From contig VXAI01000091.1 of assembly GCA_013399305.1 (NCBI GenBank), positions 2,025,759 to 2,089,758 of the forward strand: 64,000 bases of DNA. The letters are read 5' to 3'. The position numbers and the translations under genes were made by a program. Positions 12,120-25,453 of this stretch are shown here, piece by piece; the first letter of the stretch is position 1, and each line of letters opens with the position of its first letter. The notes below the pieces were generated by a model that saw nothing but the letters and a program-made list of their open reading frames with translations, did no database searches and was not told where the DNA came from. The stretch is from Rostratula benghalensis (lineage: Eukaryota > Chordata > Aves > Charadriiformes > Rostratulidae).

Positions 12120-12370
12120 GGTCCTCGTCACCCAGTTCCCAAACCATCGCTGCCCGTTGCAGCTCTGCTGCGGGCCAAGGCGGCAGCGCGGGGAGGGAGC
12201 GCGGGGAGGGGGCGGGAGAGCCGGGCTGTCCCCGGGCCCGCCGCCTCTCCTCCGCCTTGTCACCTGCCCCATCTGGCGGTGACACTGGGGCACGGCAGGC
12301 AGCCGCAAGGCCCCGGCCTTTCGCTGGTGTTTTTTTTCTCCCCATCGTCACCTTGTGCGCCGTTGTAAAA
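12120..12370. promoter_or_regulatory. Small intronic CpG island
   Basis: About 250 bases with roughly two dozen CpG dinucleotides and long G-runs (12189-12225) sit inside strongly AT-rich intron sequence of RMDN2, between the exons at 9876 and 23203. Overlapping open frames exist on both strands, as expected from high GC, and none resembles a known protein. It could be an alternative promoter, an orphan CpG island or a regulatory element. A start here would give a transcript with only the C-terminal RMDN2 exons. Confidence 0.55.
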
Positions 12371-12534
12371 GTTATGGAGGGGAAATAATTAAACTATTAT
12401 TACCCAATAATGTACAAATATCCTATGAAATGGGTGGAAGGTATATATCTTTTGTTAGAGCAAGGAATACTTGTGTTCCTCACAACCACTGCCTGCCTTA
12501 CACCCTTTGAGCCTCAAGATTAAAATACTGCTTA

Positions 12535-12905
12535 GAATCATAGAATTCTCCAGGCTGGAAGGGACCTTGAAGATCACCTAGTCCAACCATCAGCCTAACT
12601 CTGATAAAAAAACCCATCACTAAACCATGTCACTCAGCACTATGTCAACCCATTTTCTCAAAACCTCCAGGGATGGCGCCTCAACCACTTCCGTGGGCAG
12701 CCCATTCCAACGTTTAATAATCCTTTCAGTATACAAACTTTTCCTGATATCCAATATGAACCTCCCCTGGTGCAACTTGAGGCCATTTCCTCTTGTCCTA
12801 TCACCTGTGCCTTGGGAGAAGTGACCGATCCCCACCTCTCTACATCGTCCTTTCAGGAAGTTGTAGAGAGGGAGAAGGTATCCCCTCAGCCTCCTTTTCT
12901 CTACA
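12535..12905 (-). mobile_element. CR1 LINE 3' fragment, minus strand
   Basis: The plus strand begins with gaatcatagaattctccagg, the reverse complement of a CR1 3' end, and continues through the reverse of the CR1 3' coding remnant. The minus-strand frame at 12620-13012 is this CR1 remnant and not a host gene. It begins about 165 bases beyond the small CpG island at 12120-12370. Confidence 0.92.
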
Positions 12906-15096
12906 ATTACACTACATTCACAGAGAAAAATGAAAGCAAAATTGTACCAGCTAATTGCTGCAAGGAAGTGACCTAACTGTTGAACTAATGCTACTCTTAA
13001 AAACACAACCACAAATGTGTTTATCTAAATAAACTAACGATCATAACCTCATGGAGGCAGAAACAGTACTTTGGTTAACGTGCCAGGTGCAAGAGAAGTT
13101 ACTGAGAACAGTGTAGGAGCATTTACAATCCAGAACCATTAATCACCCACAATTAATACTCATTTCCTTTGCTACAGATGATGTCACTGAAACCCAGACT
13201 TGCAAGAAACGGTGGTTGTCAGAGATGGATGCCACATGCCTACATGGCCCTCATGTAGGGGGGTCCAGATCAAGGTGAATTAACGTTTTCCCTTCTGATG
13301 TTCCAGCATTCCTATACGTACTTTGACAAGATAAAGCTGTAAAATGCATACCTTACCTACTGCAAGAGGAAGACCAGCAGGTTGATCCAGCCAGTTTATC
13401 AATTATGTTTGCAAGCAACTTGATTTTTCATACAAAAAAATACAGAGATATGCTACCGACACTTGGACTCTGACAACCACAGCTTATCCATTAGGAGATG
13501 GATTTACAGAAAAGATTTAAAGTCTCAAATGAAGATTAAGCCACATTAGGACACTCAAATACATCTTTACCTTTTCCCTGATAAACTTCATGGGGCCAAA
13601 ATCAGAAATAACATGCATCTTCCCAGGCTTGTTTCTCACCTTTCTGTATCCCTTTCTACATATAGCGATTCCAAAAGCCCTCTTATCTCACACAGACTTT
13701 GGAAAAGTGTGGGTACAGGGCTTACATTTTGCAATCTAGGTCTCCCTTTTAGCAGACCAGTATCAACAGAATAGTTTCTCTTAACTCTAGTTGGTATACT
13801 TTGTGAATGGAAGGAGAGTTTGTGGTATTTACTAACACGAAAGAACTTAAATCATCTGTGTCACACCTGTTTTTCACTCCCTCCTCTTCGCTCAAGACAT
13901 GTAAGGTAATAGAATACAAGCTAACGTGTGGGTAACCCCAGAGGCCCACTGAAAAGACAGTGCATTTCCATTCCAGTTCTAAATGCGTTCTTGTGTCTCC
14001 TCATCTCTGCACATCTCAGAGCCCTGTGCATCCCATCTTATTTCTTTGCCTCCCTCACTCACCAGTTTCACACACTTACATATTCTGACAGTCTCTGCAA
14101 TGCAGCCAGACTCTCAGGCTTTCTTCTTCCTCTGACTTCAATGAGATATCAATTCCTATGCAGGGAGATTTTGCAACTTGGATTGCTATTTATGACTCTC
14201 TCGCAGAGATCACAGTTTTGCACACTTAAAATTGTATTGCTTCCCTACCGTGGTATGTCTATATGTTGATATGTCCTACCATGATATATTTACAAAAGTG
14301 CACCTGATACTATGTTTCCACAGAAAAGCCAAGTATCAGTTTGGTATCACCTTCCTCATAGTGGTGAGGGTATGCAAGCAGTGGCTAAGAATATGAAAAC
14401 CTGCCAGCATACAAAGGAAAACACACCAAGGTGCGAAGTGAAGCATTTAGATGGTTTTTTGTTCATGTCTTTTTTCTGTTTGTTTTTTCTTTTTTTTTTC
14501 TTCCTTTTTTCTTCTTCTCGGAAAACAACTTAATCTACATTGTAGAAATTGGCAGAAATACAGTTTTTGTATTAAAAATTCACCAGAGCACTGAAGCTGA
14601 GATCCAAGGAAACACCAGATGTAGCACACATTTGTGTAGGTGAGGCTTGCAAAAGCATGGAAAACAAAGCCATATTTTGGGTTTAAAAAAGTGACAAAAG
14701 TAAGGACATTTAAGAATTTTGGCTTACTAAATTATTGCAATACATACAATATACCAAAATAAATAAAAATGCTGATGTTAATGCATATTCGCAGAAGTTC
14801 ACCAGTAGAACATGGGGATGCCATCCATGTTTTGCATTTCTGAGGCTCTGGAACACACATCTGCATTAAATTTCTCTCAGAAATTCAGAAATTTAACTAT
14901 TATTTTTATAACATATATTTTCAGTCATTATAGTTGCAAAAACAATCTTGAAGAAATGAGCAGGATGTAGTCTTCACAAATATGGAAACAGAGTGAAACA
15001 GATGTTAAACACAACAGCACTCCTTGACAGCAATAGGGACCACCAGGTTGCCAGTATTGTTCCCTCTGCAACCATTCTGCCAAAAAGCTTGCAGTA

Positions 15097-15191
15097 AATC
15101 ACAGAATCACAGACTATCAGGGATTGGAAGGAACCTTGAAAGATCATCTAGTCCAATCCCCCTGCCACAGCAGGAACACCTAGATCAGGCC
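15097..15191 (-). mobile_element. CR1 LINE 3' tail fragment, minus strand
   Basis: A short antisense CR1 tail is recognised from aatcacagaatcacag, then the ggattggaaggaacc and atctagtccaatccccctg blocks. Similarity to CR1 stops near 15191. Confidence 0.88.
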
Positions 15192-16578
15192 TTTTCACAT
15201 TCCAAACGTACCTCCTTTGCACTCTCTTGAGGATACTGCAGTGTTTCACCAATGCACTGCCATTTCCACAACCTTTTCCCAGAGCATCATACTCTCTCCT
15301 TAGAGGCTGGACTACAGACCTGAGCTCAGTCCCTTGGCAAAGGGCTACCGTCACGCGGTTGCCAATCTCTGCTACCTCCTTTCAGTGGGGAGGGAAATGG
15401 ACACTGAGAAGAAAGATCAACCGATGGAGAACTTGAAGAAGGGACCACAAATACTCGGAGGAATTGCAACAACACTTCAACACTTCCCAGTTGAAATATT
15501 CCCTTGACCTGCCCTGTGGAAAAGGAAAAAAAAAAAAAGCCAACTCCACCTCTCTCCCCCCACTAGAGTGTAATTCCTTTTTTTTTTTTTTGGCACACAA
15601 AGTGAGTTTTATCATATCTAATCACTAACCCCAGCAACCACAGACCATACTCTCATTTAAATGATCTCATTTAACCAGAAATACACAAGAAGCTACAAGT
15701 CTCTCCAATCCACTTCCTGCAGAACAAGTTACAGCTTTTCAGAAATGGCTTCTGAATTTGCCTTTCTGTATCTGAAATTTTAAATTATTATTGCCAAAAT
15801 AATATGCAATTTAAAGATAATGGACGATGATTAAGCACAATTAACAACAAAGATCAATGTAAAAATTTTTTAGTCATCCTGTGCATCAAATACAGGCCAA
15901 ATAACTAGTTACCTGAAATTGTTATACCAAGTTTTGACTGAAAGCAAAATTTCTGGACAAGGTATCAACTCCTAAAAAGTAAGACTGTATGGTAGAAATA
16001 GAGGCTTGTAGCTTGTGAGGTAACTGTCTCTTCTAAGTCTAAATAAGGGATAATTAAGGGCAGAAGGTTACAAGCATTGAGTTAGAAACATGGTATGAAT
16101 TTGTCTTCAAATGTTGTTAGTAGTATGATAATATCCTACAACGTATTCTATAATTCTGAAGAGCTTTATTTCACTACAGAAATATTTTCATGCCATTGTA
16201 CCCCACAAATTTGAAAAATTATGTCATAATTCTACTGCTGAGAGTACAGGACATTAACTTTTTTGTGGGAAGTTTGTGTAAAATCTTTTTGCATGTACAT
16301 GTGTACATGTCACTTTACATTAAAGTTCTTCTTCCATAAGAACGACATTTTTCCTCCTTCTGCACAGCTTCCCCATTTCTGCAAACAACCAAGTTATATG
16401 GGTTTAAGAACCTGACTTTATTGTGATGGGTGGTAACAACACTTAATCTTAAAAATTAATCCCAGAGAAACTTAATCCTGGTTGGATCAAAATAGTAATT
16501 GATTTAGGAACCATCTTCTGAGCAGTTCTTTATCCCATTATGAGCGATTTTACCGTCTTTTATTCACAAGACTAAAAG

Positions 16579-16651
16579 TTTCTACATTTCTGAATACTTT
16601 CTTTGAGTTTCCTTGGGTAGAAACACAACTTTCTACATTTCTGAATACTTT
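16579..16651. repeat. Direct repeat of 22 bp spaced by 29 bp
   Basis: The same 22-base word (tttctacatttctgaatact plus tt) occurs at 16579-16600 and 16630-16651. It lies in the large RMDN2 intron. Confidence 0.85.
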
Positions 16652-19600
16652 GTACCTCTCAAGTAATACAAAACACCTTCTGGCTAGACCTCTGCTATTA
16701 CATACAAGCCTCTCAGTATCTTTGCAATATCTAGACTTTCTCAGTGAAATATGTTCTACCTGGGACTATCACTGCTTTCACCTTTTGCATTCCAAGTCCA
16801 GCAAGCCCACTCGGAAGTACAAGTCATGCTAGCACATCAAAGAATGCCTAAGCATTAGTTCTAGCCCAGGCACAAACCCAGCACAAAATGTTATGTAAAC
16901 ATAAGGGTCAACATTTTGACATAAATCCCAAATCTCTACAACTACCAAAAGCTAACACAATTCCTATTATTATATCCTTCTCCATGTTCTGGCTTATTAC
17001 CACAGGTCAGCCAAAGCACCAAGTAAGGGGTAATCATTCATGTGCACAACAAACCAAATCCATTTGCTTCCATACTGTTCCCTCCCAGTAAGACACTGTC
17101 AGTTCTGGAACCTGCTTCTATGGACAATCCTGGGCTTGTGAAACTTGTTTCTGTGCTTTTGAGTAACTCACACATACACAATATAGACAAGTCTTGGGGG
17201 CAACTGTGGTTCAGGGGGAGCCTTCACTTAAAATGACTAGGTTTTCACTTGATGGCTTCAATCTAAATGAGACACGTGCTACATGACTCGTGTTAGCAGG
17301 TAAGTTCTATAGAGTAACTCAACGGCAGCACTAAGTTTGTTTGTGGCAAACAAACTGAAGTTCAACTGGCCACATCTGGTAACTATCCTGTTCTTTGCAA
17401 AGCCTGTACCAAGTCCTCCTCATTAAAAAAGGAGGTGCTGGGTTCTGGGCAATGGTGGAGAAGCCTTTCAAATGCTTGAAGAAAAAAGAGGAACAAACAT
17501 AAAAGCTCTCAAACATAAAAGCTCACTCATTTTGCAAAATAACTTAAAAGTGGTTGTTTAATTTTAAATAAAAGCTCTATTAACATGCCTCTACTTTCTG
17601 TGTTTTCTGCAACTGTAAAGTTTTGAAGTGGTGCCTTCCAAAGCAGCTCACATAGTACTTCAAATTAAAATCTGGATTCTCCATGGCCTGAGACAAGCTG
17701 TGAGAATTCACAGCTATCTTTTGAGAATCACTGACTCGCAAAAAAGATGTTGTTTGAGGCTTGGTAAAGAGAAGAAGATCTGTAACTAGCTGATGCCAAT
17801 GTTTGTGTGTGAGCTCCTCCACAACTTGAGTAATTGATACCAGCTGAACATAGTAACAAGTCACTTAGAATATTTACTCTGTCTCTCTTTAGGGTGGTCA
17901 CACAAATAATAAAAGGTTAAAGCTATATTTTTCCTTTCCAGTGTTTATATTTCCTTCAGTCTTTTAGAGGTCACCATTCAAAAAAATCTCAGTTTGTTGG
18001 TCTCACTGGCAACTACAGCATTAAGTATGATCATATTTTCAAAAATCTGGATTCAGATAAGAAAATTATTTGCAGCTGCAAAAGTTAATTACCAAAACCA
18101 ACTGAGTACTTCAAGATATTTTGCTGTGCTCTTTCTGCATGTATTTTGTCAAATCTAATATGGGGATGAACACTGGTTACTTGTCAGTATTCTGATCAGT
18201 AAATTGGCCAGTTTTATTGTTGATCTATTTGATGATAGAGTTTTATAAGAAAATATAGGTGACCTACTAAGAAGATATATGGCTTTTCTTGTTTTGTTCT
18301 TAGCGGATGTAAATACAAAAAGTAAGGCAAGACAGCTGAACTCTGGGCCTACATTAGCAAGAGTCTGCTCATGAGAACATTTCACTAAATTCTCCTGGTG
18401 GAATCAAAAGAGACTTTCTATTTCCCAGGCAGCTTATAGCAGTTTCACAAAACAGAAAATACTCTGCTCTGGGAAAGGGATGTTTTTGCCAGTATAATTC
18501 GGCCTACACTAGGGCTTTACTGGAACAGTTAAGTCAGTCAGGGTGTGACAAAAGCATATGTACGCAGTAAACACAGGTTGTATGCAGCAGGGACAAGCTT
18601 CCAAAAGAAATTTTCAAAGAGGTCAATGGCCCTAATACTTGCTTGGCATGGCATTTATTATTAATGAAGAAAATTAAACCATAAAAAAGTGTCATGTTAT
18701 AAAAAGTTCTAGAGAAGAATTGTTAAGAGACAATATCCAAAAGCACAGCAGCAAGTAACCTTTGCGATGCAGATGAAAGGCAGGAAATAGTTTTAAAGGC
18801 TAATTCAGCTCCATGAGGTGATCTCGATTAACTTAAAAAATCAAAAGTGGCCCTAAAAGTGAAAAAAAGAGCACATGGCTAAGCTAGAGATACTGGATTA
18901 ATATTGAAGATAGATATCTCATAAATGGATGAATATGATTCAAAGAGATGTCTCTCAGAAATGCTAAATACATACTGAACTGCAACTCACAAGAGATACA
19001 CAAGGCAGTAAGAAGAGGTTCTATAAATACAGCAGAAGGAGAAGAAACATTAACGAAAGAAGCAAACAGTTAGCAACGAGGAAAAGATGACAAAAGATGA
19101 AAACAAGGTTGAATTCAATTTCTTCTTTACTTGTATTTCCCCTACCCGCCAAGGGTTAACTGTAAGTAGAGAGCAAGGAACAGGACCAGGAAAATAGGCC
19201 TATCATTTAATCCTCACTCACAGTTTTACAGAACATCAGAAATAATGCATGAGTTGACAGTATAGATACCAGCTATACTAAATGTGAGTTAAAAGCTCAG
19301 TTGTGCTTATAGGAGTTATCAAAATCCCTCAGAAATAACAAAGTACACATTAATAAGAAATCAACCAAAATTTGCCTTAGGCAAGGTCAGAAAGTCAGCT
19401 TCCTCATCGGTGGCTAATAGAGAATGAGATAGCCTTTCATGATCAGATGGGCTTATTTTACACGGGCTGAGATTACTTACCTTATGTAGCTTAAGAAAAT
19501 TTTATATTGGCAGTGATTTTAAAAGTATTTTGGCATGAGACAGCATTGCTTTCACACTGAGCTTGCATTCATGCTGAGCTTCTCATCTGCGTGTCTCCTG

Positions 19601-22600
19601 TCCTGTTACAGTCCATGGAGACCTTGTTCAGTTCACAGAATCCCTGACCGGACACAGGGACACGGGTGTCTACTGCCACTGGAGATGCCCTAGGGTTTCC
19701 CAGCTGCCAGCCTGGAAGAGTACAGACACCCAAAGGTTCCGTGTGGTATCTGCCAAGCCATGCAAATATCCTGGCATGTCAAAAGGCACACATTGCCTAT
19801 TAAATGTTAACTCTTCATTCCCTGTAAGTGGAGGACAAGAGACTTTCTCACATGTAGATGTATAATGGAGACAGTACATTTAGATGTCAATCTGGAGTTG
19901 GGTACTGCCCTTCATTTCTGACCTTAGATAGAACTGGTATGCCATTCTTCTTTAATTGACCACCTGCTAGCAATCCTAGTATTTTTGTATAAATATTTGT
20001 TCTATTTTTTGAAAAAGTTTTGTTTTCACTCTCATCATCTTTTTTAACTATGGATTTCATACTGCTTTAACATATTATTTCTTCGTACCTTAACTGTATT
20101 GCACTGTTTTCTGTTCATATGCACTCTTATCCACTTATGATTTTAGACAAAATTCTGTTTGCATACAACTTTGAGAGCACAGTTTCTATGGGGAAGATTC
20201 CCTGAAGTCTTATTTTTTGTTTGTGAGGACTAGCGGGTAAAATATGTTTAGATAAACCAGATAAATTTGCATCAGCCAGACTCAAACAACCTGGGTCTGA
20301 CATACAGCTGGCTACCAAAATCTCCTGGGTGATGTGAAAATTCCCAGCAGAAGGGAAAAAGGCAAACATAGTTGGAAAAGGGAAAAAGGAAAAGCTTATG
20401 AACACACCACCCTAACCTGAAAGAATTCAGGATTCTTTAAGTGCAGAAGCATACAAAGCAGTTAATGCATGTTTGCCATGAACAAACAGTATCAAACAAA
20501 AATATTTTTGTATTTTTCTTTTCTGACAAGATAAACAAGCCTGGAATATTAGAGGAACGCAACAAATGGGATACAACTTAACCTTAAAGTAGCCTTTGTC
20601 TTTGTCCTACCTCACATTTCTCAAAATCTAACCATGGATCTATCACCTGTAGGTGATTGCAGAACCAGGTTCATGCGACCCTGAGCATCATTACAGGTGT
20701 TCCACAATGTTTTGTGCTGGGTCCACTATCTTCCAGTAATTTCAGTAATGAAGAATGACTTCATTTAAAAAAACCCACAAAACAACAAGGTATTTTTGAA
20801 ATAAAATTGTGACCTGGGAGGGGATGCAAGCGTTTACAGACCTAAATGGCCTCCAATAACCTAAGAAATGGTCTAAAATCAACGTAAAATCAATGAAATG
20901 TGTGGATAGTAGTCTACCAAGGAAGAAAAAAAGAAATGACCGGTTATGAAACAAGTCCATCTGGTTTAGCAGCAGCACAGCAGAAAAGGGCCTACAGGGC
21001 CTACTGGAACCACAGACTGAACAGTTGGCAGGCTAGGCAAAAACATACAAATGTCTGCCTGGAGCATGGAAGTCCATTCTGCCCAATATTTAGAGCCTCA
21101 TTTAGAGCTGCATAGCCAGTACAGGGCATCACACTTCAGAAATTATGCATCAAGTCAGCAAGACAAGGAGATAAAATATTCAGAAAAATATACCACTCTA
21201 TTCAAATCTACGGTGTCCATTTACACCACTAGAAATCCACCAGTTCAACAGTAACTGATAAAACCCTCACATTCACTTGCAACCCAGGTACAAAAAGTAT
21301 GAAAACTGTAAACCACACAGAAATCCATTGCCTGTTACATGAAGCAGTAGTTCACAAAACATAAGATTTTCCTCTTAAACCTCTCAAACAAGCTTTTTGA
21401 GCTAATCTCTGGAACATGTCTCCTTGCACTCATAATTCTTTCTTTGCTAGATGTGCCTGCCAGTACAGGATCTCACATCTGAAGTCCAGCAGACCACCTA
21501 CATCTCCCTCAACAACATGTAAGCTTTTATCAGCATCAGTTCTGCCAGTGAAGCTCTATTTACACGAGGAGATTTTGTGAGTCTCATGGGTTGGGGAGGA
21601 AGGGAGGGACAGGATTTGTGCTTGCGTGTGATTTTGTAGTTGTTTATACACATAGCTCTAGCTGAGAGGGGCGTACCAGCATTACCCAGAAGAAGTGACC
21701 ATGGCCGCGGTCAGGGTCAGGCTAACAGTAAAAACAGCTGTGAATTGCTTTTGGCAGGTGTTCAAACTATATGGGCTTTTAATCACCTTGCACTGAGGAG
21801 TGAGGAAGGCTCTTCTGTTAGTTCTCCTGACAGGGTGGCAACTTCCAGCCGATAACAGTTAAGAAGCAGCTGGGTAAAACCAAAAGCAGAAGGCTCCTAT
21901 CTGAAACTGCCACATTACAGCCACCTGGGGCCTAGGTTTCACCTCCAGGCAGGCAGCCTCATTTCTTCCAAGAGAGAAGAGAGAGCAGATGCAAATCTGT
22001 CTGTGATGGTGAAGCTTAGTCAAGATTCCTGCAGCACATCAGTTGTAGCACTGTTACAAAGCGGGTGTTTGGCACTAGTTGTTATAAACAGAAGGTAAAA
22101 AAAAAAGTAGGAATATGGCAAGGCTCTCAGGAACACAGTGTGGAACAATAACATAGCCATCTTTGAAGTTTAGGAGAGAGAGCCCAAGCCAGAGAGTCAC
22201 CTACTTAAATGAAAACATCTGTGTCTAATCAAGTATCTAAACCTGAGCTAGCTGACACGTGCTCCCTTCATTGGCAATGCAGACATTGTCAACTGAACCT
22301 CAGGAGAAATTCTTCTTGCTCTAATGGAAACAGGCAAAATGGACTCAGACGAACTGCACTTCAGAGGTGGCTACTTCTTTTTAGATTGTGAAGGGCACCT
22401 GAGATAAAAGGATTTGCTTTAGTTGTGTAAAAGTGAAGTCCCCCCTACATGTGTAGTGACAATATTCATGAAGAAGAAACCAAAATGGAAAAGCTAACAG
22501 TATTAGCAATGAAATCAGGAGCTCAGTAAAACTGATTAGTAAAATAGTAAGGTGAGGAACTATTAGATAAAACTCTCCATAATTATATTTTACCTGATAA

Positions 22601-23202
22601 TGCTGATTTGATAAAAGAATATTTACACTTGTAAAGAGTGTTTTAGTCCCAGCAAGGTCTACAAAATTTCTCCAAGTGCCAAGCTTAGAGGAAATTGATA
22701 TGATAAAACAAAAATGGAAAAGTTAACAGAAACTTCCATAGTCCTCTCATTGTCTGTTTTTAATTATTGGAATTTAGATTATTACAAGTAAAAGAAAGGA
22801 CAAAATATGAGGTCAAATGACATAACAAGTGTTGTTTGTGGTAATGTGCAAAGTGTTAAAAAATAAGGTAAATGGAAAACTATGGCTTCTCTGAGCAATA
22901 ATATACTGGTTTAAGCAAATACTCCCTTCTGCATTTCATGGTACATACTGAAGTATGGTTTTTGAGTTGTTTAATGTGCTTCACAGAATACTTCAATGTA
23001 ATTTTTAGCTGCAACTGATGATAATTGAGTTCCATAAAGCTATGAAAAACTATAATGAATAATTTATTAAATTGATGTCAACTGCAGCATGATAAATGTA
23101 ACTTGCTGCGGGCACTATTTAGAGCCAAAGACAGTTGGCTTTTTTGGCTGGATTTGACAAATACATATAATTTTACAAAAATGCACATTTTCTCAAACTT
23201 AC

Positions 23203-23263
23203 CACTGGTGACTCTCAGCACTCCCAGCATCCAGCTGAACAGCCTTTTCAGCTTTAACCTTTC
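23203..23263 (-). CDS. RMDN2: RMDN2 coding exon: short TPR-domain exon
   Basis: This 61-nt exon encodes KVKAEKAVQLDAGSAESHQ and the first two bases of a Trp codon. It corresponds to the family segment between the (K/H)YAxxGK motif and the HLWYAVLCG motif. The acceptor CCATTTACAG lies just right of 23263, and a strong GTAAGT donor starts at 23202. It enters after one base and leaves in phase 2, fitting both neighbours. Position and phase make the call firm despite the short length. The 13.3-kb intron that follows, to 9876, is the largest visible in the gene. Confidence 0.92.
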
Positions 23264-23410
23264 CTGTAAATGGAATACAATATATTAAATGATTTATTGT
23301 ACCCTTCCATTCTTTAGGCAACTCCCAAGAATAAAGCAACCTGATATACGTTAGCTGCAAAGAAAGAAGTGTTTCCTGCTCTTGTAAACATTTTAACATC
23401 CTGCTTTTTA

Positions 23411-23456
23411 AACTCCGTATATATATATAAAAATATGCCCATATATATATGGGTGC
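23411..23456. repeat. AT dinucleotide repeats with a perfect palindrome
   Basis: A short (TA)n run is followed by the perfect 16-bp palindrome CCCATATATATATGGG at 23438-23453. It lies about 175 bp upstream of the RMDN2 exon at 23203-23263, in its intron. Confidence 0.9.
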
Positions 23457-25350
23457 AATGTTAGTACTTTATCTTAAATATCTAATTCAGATGCAGTTAA
23501 ATCAAGGAAGGATTGGACTGGACTGCCAAAGGAGGCCATGGTGGTCTCTAAGACTAAAGACCCTTAAAAACAGGTGAGAGAAGCACCTGTCAGAAGAACC
23601 AAGCAAAGCTGTTTCCTGCCTTGGGTGCAGGAATGAACTAGTTGAATTTCCTTTCCAGCACAGGCTTCCATCAAGTTCCATTCTTAACTGAATGAAGATG
23701 ACAGTAGGTGATTTGATCAAACCTGTGCTCACAGTAAGAAGTTCAGATGAGATGCTTGCTGTTTGCAAAGTCTCAGCTGCAACAAATTAAGCCACACTGA
23801 CATTTCTGTATTTCAAGCTAACTTCATAAAAACAAAGAACAGCATACTCAGTTCTCCAACCCAGCGGAATGAAAAAAAACCCCCACAAAACTACTGCCAG
23901 CTCCCCTGCAGTTTCAATCCCTCTACACCACTTCCAAAAACTGACATGAAAAAGGCTGCTGCCACCCACCACTTCATAAGAATCAGCAAAACTAGGCTGG
24001 TTACTCAATACCTAACACCCGACTTTATTCCATCATTCTTTATCTCTCCTTGTCTTTTGTTATGACCTTATCTTTCATCAACTGAAGTTACATGTTGTCA
24101 CTGGGAAAAGCAAATGATCCAACAACAGAGTTTACTCTTGTAATTTAGTTTGTGTCATAATCCTCACTGCAGTAGGTGATGTGGCTACAAAGAAACCAGT
24201 TGTTACTAAAGTGAAGATCACAATAATTAAGCGGCTAAGATAGTGCAAGTCTTCATGAGTATTTAGATGACAAAAGGATAGAGACAAGGACCATGGACAA
24301 GCTGAGGTTGGCTATGGAATACGTAACGACAGCACAAAAGCATGACACTGCCTTTAAAGATAATAAAGGGCAGCCAAAACTGCTTTGCCAGTGATGTTGC
24401 CTCTACTGAACAGAACAAAAAGTAGAAAAAGGGGAAAGAGTCACACAGGACAAAATAAACTGAACTTGGAATACACTGAGAAAACATTAATTTGGTGCAG
24501 CAAAAAAGGGGGAGGCAATGGAGGAAGAAAGGGGAGAGAGAGATTCCCAGATACAGGCAAACAAAAGGATTATTGCAAGAACAGTGCATTGACTGGAGGA
24601 GAGTGACACAGGTAGAAAAGACATAGGTTTTATTGTATTAAAGAGAAGGCAGCCCCAAACAAAAATGGGGAATGTAAACTGTACCTCCAGGCAATATGCA
24701 TCCAGTGGAAGAAAGGGCAATGCTTTTAAAAGCAACCAAGAAAAAGTGCTGGAAAGAAGACAGTCAGAACCTTGTTGAGGGTAAGCTGTCAAACAGGACA
24801 CATGGGGAGAGATGCCTGGAAGCAACACGAGTTGTCACACATGACTTCTGTTTCTGGTCAACAGTTTCCAGATTCACAAAGTTTTACCCCCACCATCACC
24901 GCAAAAGAGGCTGCGGATACAAAGGAGCACTGCTGTGCCACAGGAAAGCAGAAAAATAAAACATGACTTTGCCTTCACATTTATTTATTTATTCCTCTCA
25001 CTGTCCCAAAGATGTAGTTAACAAAATGCACTGACAGCATCTGTCTTTTTTTCACATTCTGTATCCATCTGATTCTTAACAAAAGATAGGACTTCCCATC
25101 CAGAGTCAACAACCTTCAGCTGTGACCCACAATACTTACCCTTCATAAATGTTTGATCTCTCCAGTGAGAGAAGAATGAACTAAAGTTGCATACCATGGC
25201 AGTTTTTTGTGAAAAACATTATTATTACAGCATAAATGCTCCCATTTATTGGATTGGAAATTGCTTGGATTGGAAAAACTTAACCAAAGGTCTAAGAATG
25301 TTCCACTACATTCAAATGGCATGTTACATAAAATTTTTGCCTCTGCTTAC

Positions 25351-25453
25351 CATCAGTAACGTATTTCTTCTTCTCCTCAGCATCAGTAGTCATCTCAAAT
25401 AGATCTCCATAAGCACGTGCAAGTCTCCACAGAAAGTCCACACTGTTTTCATA
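25351..25453 (-). CDS. RMDN2: RMDN2 coding exon: first TPR-like helices
   Basis: The exon is 103 nt, 34 codons plus one base. It encodes [19 protein letters not shown], then [16 protein letters not shown]. The motif (D/E)FLWRxARAYGD is the hallmark of the RMDN family and is also present in RMDN1 and RMDN3. The acceptor CTACTTTCAG lies to the right of 25453, and a strong GTAAGC donor starts at 25350. It enters in phase 0 and leaves in phase 1, matching the exon at 23203-23263. The intron to the previous exon is under 1 kb. Confidence 0.95.

Larger units (their letters stand above)
9877..23202 (-). other. RMDN2 large intron, 13.3 kb
   Basis: The flanking exons join in correct phase (split Trp codon), so no coding exon is required here. 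Contents I can name are the CpG island at 12120-12370, two antisense CR1 pieces (12.5 and 15.1 kb), a T-rich pyrimidine stretch near 14466-14518 and a 22-bp direct repeat near 16.6 kb. The rest is unremarkable AT-rich sequence. Confidence 0.8.

Noticed and set aside
12022..12388. Four overlapping frames on both strands at the intronic CpG island
   Set aside because: Same reason: open by base composition, no recognisable domain, no supporting splice or start context.
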